Shown here one piece after another: positions 8,048 through 17,194 of a stretch of 64,000 nt of DNA. The stretch spans positions 30,949 to 94,948 of the forward strand of contig JAVVEH010000012.1 in NCBI GenBank assembly GCA_032251435.1, given 5' to 3'. The notes under the pieces were generated by a model. That model was not told the DNA's origin. It did not search any database and saw only the letters and a program-made list of their open reading frames with translations. The stretch comes from JAVVEH01 sp032251435 (GTDB taxonomy: Bacteria; Verrucomicrobiota; Lentisphaeria; Oligosphaerales; MVZH01). Position 1 is the stretch's first letter. Every line of letters starts with the position of its first letter. A program made the position numbers and the translations under genes.

Positions 8048-9490
8048 ATGACTAAATTCCGGTGCATCTATATGAGCATTCTCATTGCCACAAACCTTTC
8101 TGTGCGAGCGGAAGAGGCGACGACGATTCTGGCCCTTGGCGACTCAATCACGCAAGGCGGGGCAAATTTCGTCTGCTACCGGGACGTTCTGGTTCCCGCC
8201 TTGCGCGAAAAAAACCTGGCGGTTGAATTCATCGGCCCTCACAAAGACGCCACCTCCGCCCATGCCGGATATGGCGGCAAGAATACCGCCTACCTGTTGA
8301 GCGTTGCACAGGAGATCTACAGCGAATATCCTGCCGACATTGTCATGATTCATTCCGGGCACAACAGTTTCAGCGAGGACAAGCCCGTCCCAGGGATTGT
8401 CCGCGATACGGAAGCGATCATCGGCACCATCCGGACGATCAATCCCGAGGCAAAGATTCTGCTGGCCCAGGTGATTCCTGCCGGGAAACTGCCGAAATAT
8501 TCATATATCCCCGAATTGAATCAGGCATTGGCATCGCTGGCCAACCGTATGGCAAAAAACGGGGTGGACATCACGCTCGTTGACCAGGCTGACGGCTTTG
8601 ACTGGCGGACGGATACGGTCGACGACACCGTGCATCCAAACGCCGCCGGCGCAAAAAAGATGGCGCAGAAATGGCTGGCGGCACTGTTGCCGACGTTAGG
8701 CCATACGAAAGTGGCCGCTTGCGAGACGTTAAATCTTTGGGATGGCCCCGCCCCCGGTGCGGAAGCTGCCTCTGACCCCGAGAAACATCTTCCCGAAGGA
8801 CGGGTCTCTCATGTGAGCATTCCCTCCCTGGATGTCTACCGGCCGGAAAAACCCAACGGCGCGGTGCTGCTTGTCTGCTCCGGGGGAGGATATAAAAAGC
8901 TGGCTTCGGGTCCCCTGGGACTGAGCGTTGCCGATGAATTTTTGCAGGACGGCTACACCGTGTGTTCACTCAAGTATCGCTTGTCTCCCCCATCCGCGGA
9001 TGTTGTCAGGGACGCATGCATGGATGGCGCCCGGGCGCTGAAGTTGATCAGAAGTCACGCGAAAGACTGGCGGATAGATCCGGAACGAGTCGGAATGATC
9101 GGTTTTTCGGCCGGAGCCAACCTGATATTGAATCTGGCATGCAAAAATGACACAGGTAACCCGAAGGCGGAAGATCCCATTGAAAGGCTCAGTGCCCGGC
9201 CGGATTTTATGGTTCTTGCTTCGCTTTGGCTTAACAATCAGAAAAAGCTTTCAGACTGGGCTATTAACTCTCAAATTTCCCCCTGCCTGATGGTCCATGC
9301 CCGAGATGATAAAGTGGCCCCCATTGAAGGAACGGAAGCCATGGCTCAAGCGCTGCGAGCCAAACGCGTTCCGGTGCAACTGGAGATCTATGAGCAAGGC
9401 GGCCACATGGCATTTAATTTCCCATCACCGCCCGCCGCCGACTGGCCCCGGAAGTTAAAGGCCTGGCTTGATCAACAGACATTTAAGTAA
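8048..9490 (+). CDS. Secreted two-domain esterase (SGNH plus alpha/beta hydrolase)
   Basis: A 480-residue fusion. After a signal peptide (cleavage probably after VRA), residues 25-225 form an SGNH/GDSL hydrolase: GDSITQG with the nucleophile Ser near 33, HSGHNSF in place of the usual block III GxND, and DDTVHPN near 195 carrying the Asp-His pair. Residues about 255-480 form an alpha/beta hydrolase of the acetyl-xylan-esterase type, with SGGGY as oxyanion loop, GFSAG near 351 with the second Ser, Asp near 418 (ARDDKVAP) and His near 452 (GGHMAF). Both active sites look complete, so it probably removes acyl groups from plant-type polysaccharides. It follows the 985-residue gene by five bases. 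Confidence 0.85.
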   Translation: MTKFRCIYMSILIATNLSVRAEEATTILALGDSITQGGANFVCYRDVLVPALREKNLAVEFIGPHKDATSAHAGYGGKNTAYLLSVAQEIYSEYPADIVMIHSGHNSFSEDKPVPGIVRDTEAIIGTIRTINPEAKILLAQVIPAGKLPKYSYIPELNQALASLANRMAKNGVDITLVDQADGFDWRTDTVDDTVHPNAAGAKKMAQKWLAALLPTLGHTKVAACETLNLWDGPAPGAEAASDPEKHLPEGRVSHVSIPSLDVYRPEKPNGAVLLVCSGGGYKKLASGPLGLSVADEFLQDGYTVCSLKYRLSPPSADVVRDACMDGARALKLIRSHAKDWRIDPERVGMIGFSAGANLILNLACKNDTGNPKAEDPIERLSARPDFMVLASLWLNNQKKLSDWAINSQISPCLMVHARDDKVAPIEGTEAMAQALRAKRVPVQLEIYEQGGHMAFNFPSPPAADWPRKLKAWLDQQTFK

Positions 9491-9644
9491 CGGAGAAAAA
9501 ATGGTGTTTCACGCTTTTCTATAAAAGTCTTCTATTTCTCTAGAGAAACATGAAGAAATGCCAGAATCTTTGACAGAAATATTAGGGACAGAAAAATGGA
9601 AAACATGGGAAAAAACTTATAAACTTCCGAGAAGAACCAAAAAG

Positions 9645-10988
9645 ATGACCAGAACCACCGTCCGTATGTTTTTGTTCGCAATCACTCACTCAGTCTCTGT
9701 CTTGTGTGCAAGCACAGCAGTCCCTCATCCAGCTATTCCCGGGACGCCTGCAAGTAACACCTATCAGGTCAGCGTCGATGGCATTCCGGTGCCGGTAAAT
9801 GATGAGAGCTATTTCGATTTTCATACCGCATTCTTTTCCATGGATAAGCCGGTGCGAGTCGACGTATCTTTCGCGGACGGCGCCTCATTCAAATCAATTC
9901 ATCCCTTACGCCATGAACTTGCCCCGAAGGTGGCGGGTAACACAATTTCATTCACACTAAAAAAACCCTTGAAACTGGTGATCAAAGCGAAAGGCGCGTT
10001 GCCGTTGGCGCTGTGCGCCACGCCTCTTGAAAAAGATGTGCCTGAGCCAACGGATCCGAAGATCATATATTTCGCTCCCGGCATCCACGAGCCAGGCGTG
10101 ATCAAACCGGTCTCCGGCCAGACCGTCTACCTGGCCCCGGGGGCGCTGGTCAAAGGAAGGATTGTCGTTCGCGAAGCAACGGGAGTGCATGTGCGCGGCC
10201 GGGGAACGCTGGACACACGGGGTTATTCCGTACGGGCGGACAAGACGCTCGGGGTGTTGTTTGACCGTTGCAGGGATGTCCATCTGGAAGGGATTACGAT
10301 TCGCGGCGGATCATGGTGGCAGACGCTGTTCCTGGTCAGCAGTGATGCCTCTGCAACGCATCTGAGCCTGTTCGGCAAAACGGTCAATACAGACGGTATC
10401 GACATCGATGGCGTCCAGCGCTTCGTCGCACGCGACTGCTTCATCCGCTGCGAGGACGACGGGTTCGGATGGCATGCGGTCGATGCCGAAGCAAACGGGC
10501 AACCAGTAACCGAGGATTGCCTGGCCGAAGACTGCGTGATTTGGAACACCCGCTACGGCAACGGGCTGCGCATCGGCGCCTCGATGGAGACCGAGCTGTT
10601 TCAGCGGATCACTTTCCGCAATATCGACGTCCTTGCCCATGCGGGCGCCGCCATTTACAGCGACCATTCCGACTGGGCGACCTGCCGCGATATCCGCTTC
10701 GAGAATTTTACTGACGAGACACCGGGACCAATCATCGGTATGTTCATTGCAAAAACCCAGTACAGCAACAAAACCGGTTATCGTGACGAACGCGGGCGTT
10801 ATGACGGGTTGTCGTTCATCAATGTCCGTTCACCCGGCGGCAGGATCCAACTCCGCGGCTTTGATGCCGACCATCGTATCGAAAACGTGCTTTTCCGCAA
10901 TTGTTTCCGAGGCGGAAAACCGATTGACTCGCTCGACGACATCAACATCAACTCATTTGTCGGTCCGGTCTCCTTCGCAACGCCTTAA
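9645..10988 (+). CDS. GH28 polygalacturonase-like secreted protein
   Basis: A right-handed beta-helix protein of about 447 residues. The ATG at 9645 is preferred because it places a signal peptide first (MTRTTVRMFLFAITHS); an in-frame ATG at 9558 would add 29 charged residues. Family motifs appear in order: NTDGIDID near 247 and CEDDGFGWHA near 268, matching the NTD and DD motifs that carry the catalytic aspartates of GH28. The third motif, normally GHG, reads GNGLRIG near 304, so the conserved His is Asn. Activity on a pectin-like uronic acid chain is likely, but the altered motif means it may act on a different linkage. Confidence 0.75.
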   Translation: MTRTTVRMFLFAITHSVSVLCASTAVPHPAIPGTPASNTYQVSVDGIPVPVNDESYFDFHTAFFSMDKPVRVDVSFADGASFKSIHPLRHELAPKVAGNTISFTLKKPLKLVIKAKGALPLALCATPLEKDVPEPTDPKIIYFAPGIHEPGVIKPVSGQTVYLAPGALVKGRIVVREATGVHVRGRGTLDTRGYSVRADKTLGVLFDRCRDVHLEGITIRGGSWWQTLFLVSSDASATHLSLFGKTVNTDGIDIDGVQRFVARDCFIRCEDDGFGWHAVDAEANGQPVTEDCLAEDCVIWNTRYGNGLRIGASMETELFQRITFRNIDVLAHAGAAIYSDHSDWATCRDIRFENFTDETPGPIIGMFIAKTQYSNKTGYRDERGRYDGLSFINVRSPGGRIQLRGFDADHRIENVLFRNCFRGGKPIDSLDDININSFVGPVSFATP

Positions 10989-10998
10989 TTATTTAATC

Positions 10999-13161
10999 AT
11001 GATCCAGAAGCTAACCATATTTGCGGTTTTATTAATTCTTATGGCGGAGGCATTCGCCGGAGAATCCATATTGATCAAAGATGACAACTATGCAGTCAAA
11101 ATCGAGACTGAGGGTTTCAGGTTCCACTTCGCCGGCACTGACGGCAAGGATCTCGCTCCTGCCCACGCTGCCACGGGAATACTGATCGACGGCAAGCCTG
11201 CTGTCAGCGTGAAACAAGCCGAGGCAAAAAATGAATTCACGCTAACCACATCCTCGGGCATTGTAGCCACCGTGTCCATCACGCTGGTGGACGGTTTGGT
11301 CACCATCACGGTGACTCCGGCGATGGAAGCGCGACACACGGTCCGTCTACAGCTCGGAGGTATGCCGGTAGCCCATGGGTTAGGTGACGCCGGTGGTTGG
11401 AACGATACGTTTAATCTCGTCGGGAAAAAAGTGAAAGACTTCAAGATCAACAATAATGGCGGTAGCCGTCGATGGGCGAGTTCATTCGTTATCTTTCCGC
11501 AAAATCGCATAGCGGGGGTTGCCCTTGGCAGCGATGAGAAATCGGTCACTGTCGGTCGCGACGAATACAGCATGGAAGTCACCAAATCCGGGCCAATCGT
11601 TTTTCACTACTTTCTGGGTGACCTGCCGCATATATACAAACGCTATCTTGACGTGAGACTTCAATCCGGCTATCCGAACGTGAAACCAAAATTCAGGCTT
11701 TTTGAGTTGGGGTGGGAGTCATGGGCGGCACTGGGTTGGCGGGCCGACGCGCAGACCGTTCAAGATGCGATAGAAAAGCTCCAGGCCAGAGGCTTCCCTG
11801 TTCGTTGGGCGGTGACGGGATCGGGTTTCTGGGACAAGGGCGGAACGACGACCAGTTTTGGTCAATTCGGCGAGAAATTTGCGGATCCGACATCGTTTAA
11901 GAAATGGCTGCATGAGCGCAATGTTAAATGGATGATTGGATTGCGGACGAACTTTGTACCTTCTGGCGGACCGTCTATACCCGCATCGAAAGAACGCAAC
12001 GGCAATCTTGAGGCGAATTCCTACACCGGAAACCCGCTCTCTGACGAGCTTGTCGAAAAGGGCTATCTGCTCAAGGATGCAGAGGGCAAGCCAAAGCTTT
12101 TCACGTCGGGGGTCTTTCCCCAAGTACCATGTTATTTGCTCGACGGTCGTAACGAAGCGGCCGCCAGATGGTATGCCGACCAATACAAAAAGTGGGGAGT
12201 GGACGGCATCAAGGAAGACACGATGATGACGTGTGATTTTGGCATCTTTAATGGGCCAATCAGTGCTATTGCCGATGACGGCGCATTGGTTATGGCGCGC
12301 TGTGGCAGCTTCAGCTCCGCGGGAACATTGTTGCGCGTAAATGACACCGGAGGCGCGCGTGATATGGGCGGGCGTATACCGGTCAACTACCTGCAATACG
12401 CCGCGTGCGGTGCCCCGAATCCCTATTCCGACACCATTGGATTTAAGGACAATAAGGAAACGGTTGAGAATCTTCGGCATGGCTGGCTTATGTCCTGCAC
12501 CGCTGGCCTGGCAATCGGGCCGTTCAACTGGAAAAACCCTCGGATGGTGAAGGCCTTCAAGCGGATGATTATGTTCCACTACGAGATTGCACCGACCATG
12601 TACGACGCGGCAATGAAGTCCTACCAGACTGGCTATCCTTACACCATGACCCCGCTCGACATTGCGTATCCCGATGACAAAGCGGCAGCTGAAACGCCAA
12701 GCTTTGAATGGATGATCGGCGAATCGCTTCTGGCTGCTCCACTGGTCAAGAATGTTAACACAGGTACGCTCGACATCTACCTTCCCGAGGGCACCTGGTT
12801 CGACTATGACACCGGCAGGAAGTATCAAGGGCCAACCACACTGCAAGCCTTCTCCATGCCCATCGACAAGACCCCCTGTTTTGTTGGCGGCAAAGGGATC
12901 ATTGTTGTGAGGAGCTCTGATGATGCTCCTCTGACGGCAAAGATATACCCAATGGCAAGAGACAGCACCGTGTTTACCTTCAACCACCCCGATGGAGAAT
13001 CCCAAAGCGTGATTACCATAGGCAAATGGAAAGACAAAGCTGTCGTGAAAGATATTACGGATGGGCATGAGATCCCCGTTGTTTTGTGTGAAGATAGCGG
13101 TGCCGTCTCTTTCAAGATACAGCCCAATCATCATTATCAGCTTGGTATAGACCTTGATTGA
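10999..13161 (+). CDS. GH31 family alpha-glycosidase, secreted
   Basis: The 720-residue product starts at the ATG at 10999, ten bases after the GH28-like stop, and opens with a signal peptide (MIQKLTIFAVLLILMAEAFAG). An N-terminal beta-domain is followed by the GH31 barrel. WGVDGIKED near 399 carries the likely nucleophile Asp, and MARCGS and RVNDTGG match the following conserved strands, the latter holding the probable acid/base Asp. Near the end, MIGESLLAAPLV and LPEGTWFDYDTG are classic GH31 C-terminal motifs. It should release alpha-linked sugars from oligosaccharides in the periplasm or outside. Substrate cannot be fixed from sequence. The frame is open upstream to 10633, but that stretch lies within the GH28 gene. 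Confidence 0.85.
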   Translation: MIQKLTIFAVLLILMAEAFAGESILIKDDNYAVKIETEGFRFHFAGTDGKDLAPAHAATGILIDGKPAVSVKQAEAKNEFTLTTSSGIVATVSITLVDGLVTITVTPAMEARHTVRLQLGGMPVAHGLGDAGGWNDTFNLVGKKVKDFKINNNGGSRRWASSFVIFPQNRIAGVALGSDEKSVTVGRDEYSMEVTKSGPIVFHYFLGDLPHIYKRYLDVRLQSGYPNVKPKFRLFELGWESWAALGWRADAQTVQDAIEKLQARGFPVRWAVTGSGFWDKGGTTTSFGQFGEKFADPTSFKKWLHERNVKWMIGLRTNFVPSGGPSIPASKERNGNLEANSYTGNPLSDELVEKGYLLKDAEGKPKLFTSGVFPQVPCYLLDGRNEAAARWYADQYKKWGVDGIKEDTMMTCDFGIFNGPISAIADDGALVMARCGSFSSAGTLLRVNDTGGARDMGGRIPVNYLQYAACGAPNPYSDTIGFKDNKETVENLRHGWLMSCTAGLAIGPFNWKNPRMVKAFKRMIMFHYEIAPTMYDAAMKSYQTGYPYTMTPLDIAYPDDKAAAETPSFEWMIGESLLAAPLVKNVNTGTLDIYLPEGTWFDYDTGRKYQGPTTLQAFSMPIDKTPCFVGGKGIIVVRSSDDAPLTAKIYPMARDSTVFTFNHPDGESQSVITIGKWKDKAVVKDITDGHEIPVVLCEDSGAVSFKIQPNHHYQLGIDLD

Positions 13162-13203
13162 AGAAGCATAACTAATTTGACTTTGTTCGGTCGCAGATTT
13201 AGT

Positions 13204-13271
13204 CCTTGTCGCGCACCTTGTCGCGCACCTTGTCGATTCGATTTTGGTGCGCGACAAGGTGCGCGACAAGG
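13204..13271. repeat. Perfect 26-base inverted repeat
   Basis: Left arm 13204-13229 and right arm 13246-13271 are exact reverse complements with a 16-base spacer. Each arm is two tandem copies of the 12-mer TTGTCGCGCACC plus flanking bases, and a third partial copy sits in the loop. It lies between the GH31 and symporter genes. There is no T-tract, so it is not a classical terminator. It may act as an mRNA-stabilising hairpin or be a dispersed palindromic element. Confidence 0.85.
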
Positions 13272-13320
13272 CGGCATGTTCCGGAGCTAACAAAGTAGAA
13301 CTAAGGAAAGGCGCTAAACT

Positions 13321-14916
13321 ATGACACTCATTTCATTCCTGTTCTTTACGGGCCTCGTGGCATTCCTGACATACATCATCACGCGCAAGGATGACCACGC
13401 ATCGTCAAAAGGCTACTTCCTTGGGGGGCGCAGCCTGACGTTCCCGCTGATCGCAGGCTCGCTGCTGCTGACCAACCTGTCCACCGAACAGATGGTGGGG
13501 TTGAACGGGGCAGCCTTTACCGATGGTTTATGCGTGATGGTATGGGAGGTTATCGCGGTTGTGGCGCTGGTCTGCATGGCGTTGTTCTTCCTGCCCCGCT
13601 TCCTCAAGAGCGGCGTGGCCACGGTGCCGCAGTATCTGGAGATCCGCTTTGATCACCAGACGCAGGTCATCACCAACCTGATTTTCCTCGTGGCCTACGT
13701 CGGCATCCTGCTGCCAATCATCTTGTACACGGGCGCTACTGGGATGATCGGGATTTTGGACATCAAGGCGATGCTTGGGATCGAATCCGACACGACCGCT
13801 CTCTGGCTGATCGTATGGCTCGTTGGCATCATAGGTTCCTGCTATGCCCTGTTTGGGGGGCTGCGCACGGTCGCCGTGTCGGACACACTCAACGGAATTG
13901 GCCTTCTCATCGGTGGACTCATGATCACCTGGTTCGGCCTGTCGGCCCTGGGCGGTGACGGGTTGCTCTCCGGCGTTACCAAGCTCTCGGAGCTTAAGGA
14001 GACTACCTTCAACTCGATTGGCGGCGATGATTCATCCGTTCCCTTCGGCACGGTGTTCACCGGTATCCTGCTCTTGAACTTCTTCTATTGGACAACCAAC
14101 CAACAGATCATTCAGCGTACTTTCGGGGCCTCCAGTCTGGCGGAAGGGCAGAAAGGGGTGCTCCTCACCGGCGCGCTGAAACTACTCGGTCCGATGTACC
14201 TCGTGCTTCCGGGTATCATTGCTTTCGCCCTTTTTGCACATGAGGGCATCAAGGCCGACCACGCTTACGGAATGTTAGTGAACAGGGTCCTGCCATCGCC
14301 GTTGACGGGATTTTTTGCCGCGGCCATGATCGGCGCCATCCTTTCGAGCTTCAACTCGGCACTCAACAGTTCCTGCACGCTCTTCAGCCTCGGGTTGTAC
14401 AAGAATGTGATCAATAAGGACGCCTCCGAGGAGCAGGTTGTCAGGTCTGGCAAGGTGTTCGGCTGGATCATCGCTATAGCGGCAATGTGCATCGCGCCGC
14501 TCCTCGCGAACACGGGTAGCATCTTTGGCTACCTGCAGAAGATGAACGGAATGTACTTCATCCCGATCTTTTCGGTCGTGCTGGTCGGCATGCTGTCGAA
14601 GCGCGTGCCGCCCAAAGCCGCCAAGATCGCGTTGATAGCCGGCTTTGTGACCATCGCCGCAGGCTACTTCGTGCCGCCATTCGACAGGATCGTGGCATCG
14701 ATGCATGAGTTCCACTTCCTGGGGATCGTGTTCTCATACCTAGTCATCCTGATGTTGGTCATCGGCGAGTTGCGTCCGCTGGAGAAGGAGTTTGTACAGG
14801 AGGACGTGAAGGCCGTGGATATGGCGCCCTGGAAACAAGCGAAGCTATGTGGGGGCATTCTGATTGTCATTGTGATTCTAATCTACGTCGTCTTCGCCAA
14901 CTTCAATATACTTTGA
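13321..14916 (+). CDS. Sodium:solute symporter (SSS family)
   Basis: A 531-residue inner-membrane protein with about 13-14 hydrophobic helices. YFLGGRSLTFPLIAGSLL after the first helix and TNLSTEQMVGLNG are typical of sugar-type members of the SSS/SGLT family, as is the ALNSSCTLFS segment. AAGGAAAGGCG precedes the ATG. It should import a sugar or sugar acid with Na+. Its position between GH31 and GH97 genes suggests that it takes up the products of these enzymes. The 26-base inverted repeat just upstream may separate its mRNA from the enzymes. Confidence 0.9.
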   Translation: MTLISFLFFTGLVAFLTYIITRKDDHASSKGYFLGGRSLTFPLIAGSLLLTNLSTEQMVGLNGAAFTDGLCVMVWEVIAVVALVCMALFFLPRFLKSGVATVPQYLEIRFDHQTQVITNLIFLVAYVGILLPIILYTGATGMIGILDIKAMLGIESDTTALWLIVWLVGIIGSCYALFGGLRTVAVSDTLNGIGLLIGGLMITWFGLSALGGDGLLSGVTKLSELKETTFNSIGGDDSSVPFGTVFTGILLLNFFYWTTNQQIIQRTFGASSLAEGQKGVLLTGALKLLGPMYLVLPGIIAFALFAHEGIKADHAYGMLVNRVLPSPLTGFFAAAMIGAILSSFNSALNSSCTLFSLGLYKNVINKDASEEQVVRSGKVFGWIIAIAAMCIAPLLANTGSIFGYLQKMNGMYFIPIFSVVLVGMLSKRVPPKAAKIALIAGFVTIAAGYFVPPFDRIVASMHEFHFLGIVFSYLVILMLVIGELRPLEKEFVQEDVKAVDMAPWKQAKLCGGILIVIVILIYVVFANFNIL

Positions 14917-14958
14917 CCAGCAATCATAAGGAGATGTAAAATTAAACCATCAATATTC

Positions 14959-16818
14959 GTGACTATCCTCTTTCTTGGCACGGTTGGGCATACTGAAGCA
15001 GAAAGCATCATAATGAAAAGTCCTTCGGAAACAGTTCGAGCAGAAATCCTGAGCAAAGGCGGCCAACTTGTCTATTCTGTCCAGTTCAATGACCAGACCA
15101 TTATCAACGAGGCCGCGATGGGAATTGTGGTTGATGGGGTGGACTATTCGAAGTCCCAAATAGAACCGGATCATGTCAAGACGGAGACGGTTGATCAGAC
15201 CTATCCCATTCCAGGTGTTAAATCGACCGCTCGAAACCATTACACCGGCACCACAGTTCCTCTCACGACAATAGGCGTGAATGGAAAGTGGGCGCTTGAG
15301 ATGCGTGCCTATGATGATGGTTTCGCTTTTCGCTATGTCCTGCTGGGTAAAGGGCGACGCACCATCCAGAATGAAACAACATCCTTTAATCTCCCGGACA
15401 GGTCCAAAATATGGTATTTCGAACGCAACAATGCCTGGAAACTGAAATCCTATGCGGGGGAATGGATAAGCGCCCCTATATCCCGAATGCCCAGGATATC
15501 CAAAATGGGCCCGATACAGGGATTGCCGTTGGTCGTTGAACTTCCTAACGGCGGCTATGCCGTATTGACGGAAGCGGCCTGCTGGAACTACTCCGGCATG
15601 CGCTGCAAGGCCGTCGGCAACAACACCTTCGTCGCCGCTCTGGCAGATCCATCGTTTGAGCTCCACGATGGTATTGTCACCCCGTGGCGTGTCGTTTTAT
15701 GTGCGGAGAACCTGAATGCCATGGTCAATTCGACCCTCGTGAGCAATCTTGCTCCCGAACCCGATTCAACGCTTTATTCCGATACAGGGTATATCAAACC
15801 GGGGCGCAGTGTATGGCGCTGGTGGAGCAGCGGTACCGGCAGCCCGGAACAGGAAAAAGACTATATCGACTATGCCGTAGCACTTGGCTACGAATACACG
15901 ACGATTGATGACGGCTGGAAAGACTGGCCGGATGCATGGAACAAGCTCGCAGAGCTGTGTGAGTATGCACAGGAAAAGAAGATCGGCGCATTTGTATGGA
16001 AACACTCCAAAGAAATCAATGACCCCGCCGGAGACTGGGAAAAAATGCGGACGTTCTTTGATAAAGTCAAAGCCGCCGGCGCTGTCGGAATGAAAATTGA
16101 TTTTATGAATTCCGAATCCAAAGCGACCATCGACTTTGAAATTGCCGCGCTAAAACTGGCGGCGCAGCGTAAATTGCTGATCAACTTCCACGGGTGCCAC
16201 AAGTCTACGGGGGAGGCCCGAAGCTACCCGAATGAAATCACGCGCGAAGGCATTAGGGGGCTGGAACTCAACAAAATGAAAGAGGGCCCCATTTCCGCCT
16301 CCCATAATGCCGCCTTGCCATTTACCCGTTTCATTGTTGGACATGCGGACTATACGCCTTTTACCGTTACAACCGAGAAACTGGGGCCGACGACGATCAG
16401 CCATCAACTCGCCACCGTCGTTTGCTTTACCACCCCTCTTCAAACCATTGCCGAAAACCCGACAGTTTTGTTTGATCCGAAGTTCAGCGACCTGGTTTCT
16501 GTACTCAAACAGATCCCCTCCGTATGGGATGAGACGAGGGTGCTGCCCGGCAGTAAAATCGGCGACCTGGCGGTGATGGCTCGCCGCAAGGGAGACGTCT
16601 GGTTCATTGCGGCACTTAACGGCGCAGGCCGACGGTCTTACGCTTTGGACCTATCGTTTGTCGATGATCGTAAGTATACTGTTGCCATAATCCGGGATCA
16701 CGCTGATTCGCCAGCTCAATTCAAAGCCGAAGAACAACCGGCAAACCGACTGACGACCATGAAGTTTGATATGAATGAAGGGGGCGGATTTGTTGCTCTC
16801 CTCCGTCCGGAGAATTAG
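14959..16818 (+). CDS. GH97 family glycosidase, secreted
   Basis: About 619 residues from the GTG at 14959. An N-terminal beta-sandwich is followed by a (beta/alpha)8 barrel with GH97 motifs: WRWWSSGTGSPEQEKDYID, YTTIDDGW, and GMKIDFMNS near 379. LINFHGCHKSTGEARSYPN and TREGIRG follow. The Asp in KIDFM matches the nucleophile position of retaining GH97 alpha-galactosidases, so the retaining type is likely. The start is odd: AAGGAG (14928-14933) is 25 bases from the GTG but seven bases from an in-frame ATT at 14941. That start would give a better signal peptide with a Lys n-region (IKPSIFVTILFLG, cleavage after AEA). A mutated or non-canonical start is therefore possible. Confidence 0.85.
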   Translation: MTILFLGTVGHTEAESIIMKSPSETVRAEILSKGGQLVYSVQFNDQTIINEAAMGIVVDGVDYSKSQIEPDHVKTETVDQTYPIPGVKSTARNHYTGTTVPLTTIGVNGKWALEMRAYDDGFAFRYVLLGKGRRTIQNETTSFNLPDRSKIWYFERNNAWKLKSYAGEWISAPISRMPRISKMGPIQGLPLVVELPNGGYAVLTEAACWNYSGMRCKAVGNNTFVAALADPSFELHDGIVTPWRVVLCAENLNAMVNSTLVSNLAPEPDSTLYSDTGYIKPGRSVWRWWSSGTGSPEQEKDYIDYAVALGYEYTTIDDGWKDWPDAWNKLAELCEYAQEKKIGAFVWKHSKEINDPAGDWEKMRTFFDKVKAAGAVGMKIDFMNSESKATIDFEIAALKLAAQRKLLINFHGCHKSTGEARSYPNEITREGIRGLELNKMKEGPISASHNAALPFTRFIVGHADYTPFTVTTEKLGPTTISHQLATVVCFTTPLQTIAENPTVLFDPKFSDLVSVLKQIPSVWDETRVLPGSKIGDLAVMARRKGDVWFIAALNGAGRRSYALDLSFVDDRKYTVAIIRDHADSPAQFKAEEQPANRLTTMKFDMNEGGGFVALLRPEN

Positions 16819-17194
16819 AGAAGATTTGCCGAACAAGGCAAATGTACGGTATGGCGTGCCGCCACCCATGAGTTGCGACGTTAAAACCGGATTTTATTCC
16901 TGGCGCGCGTCCTCTGTGTCTTCTTTGAGATTTTAATGTTCTCGTCCTCGATGTCTTCTGTGTCCTCCGCGCGCCGCCCGCGACCGGGACGGGAGCGAAA
17001 CCAAGACTCATTTTTTTCCAGATTCAGTTATTCATTCACGGTAGGTAATCATGCCTGCACCCGATACAAATCACTATAATTATGACCATCTATATTCAAT
17101 GATCAAGGGGTAATTACAGTTCAATAAGGGGGTAACATCGGATCAACTCTCGCGTCTGATGCCAAACCATACCCTTGTTCCTGTGGAAGAGACA
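16819..17194. other. Convergent spacer, no gene seen
   Basis: 376 bases lie between the ends of the GH97 gene and the reverse-strand GH-A gene. No credible coding frame or RNA gene is visible. Around 16907-16973 there is a degenerate pyrimidine-rich repeat (variants of GTCCTCTGTGTCTTCT), and nothing else stands out. No clear terminator hairpin with a T-run was found. Confidence 0.5.

Noticed and set aside
11719..13293. Long open frame of 524 codons on the reverse strand
   Set aside because: It lies antisense to the GH31 gene, which has clear family motifs and a signal peptide; the antisense product resembles nothing and has no ribosome site.
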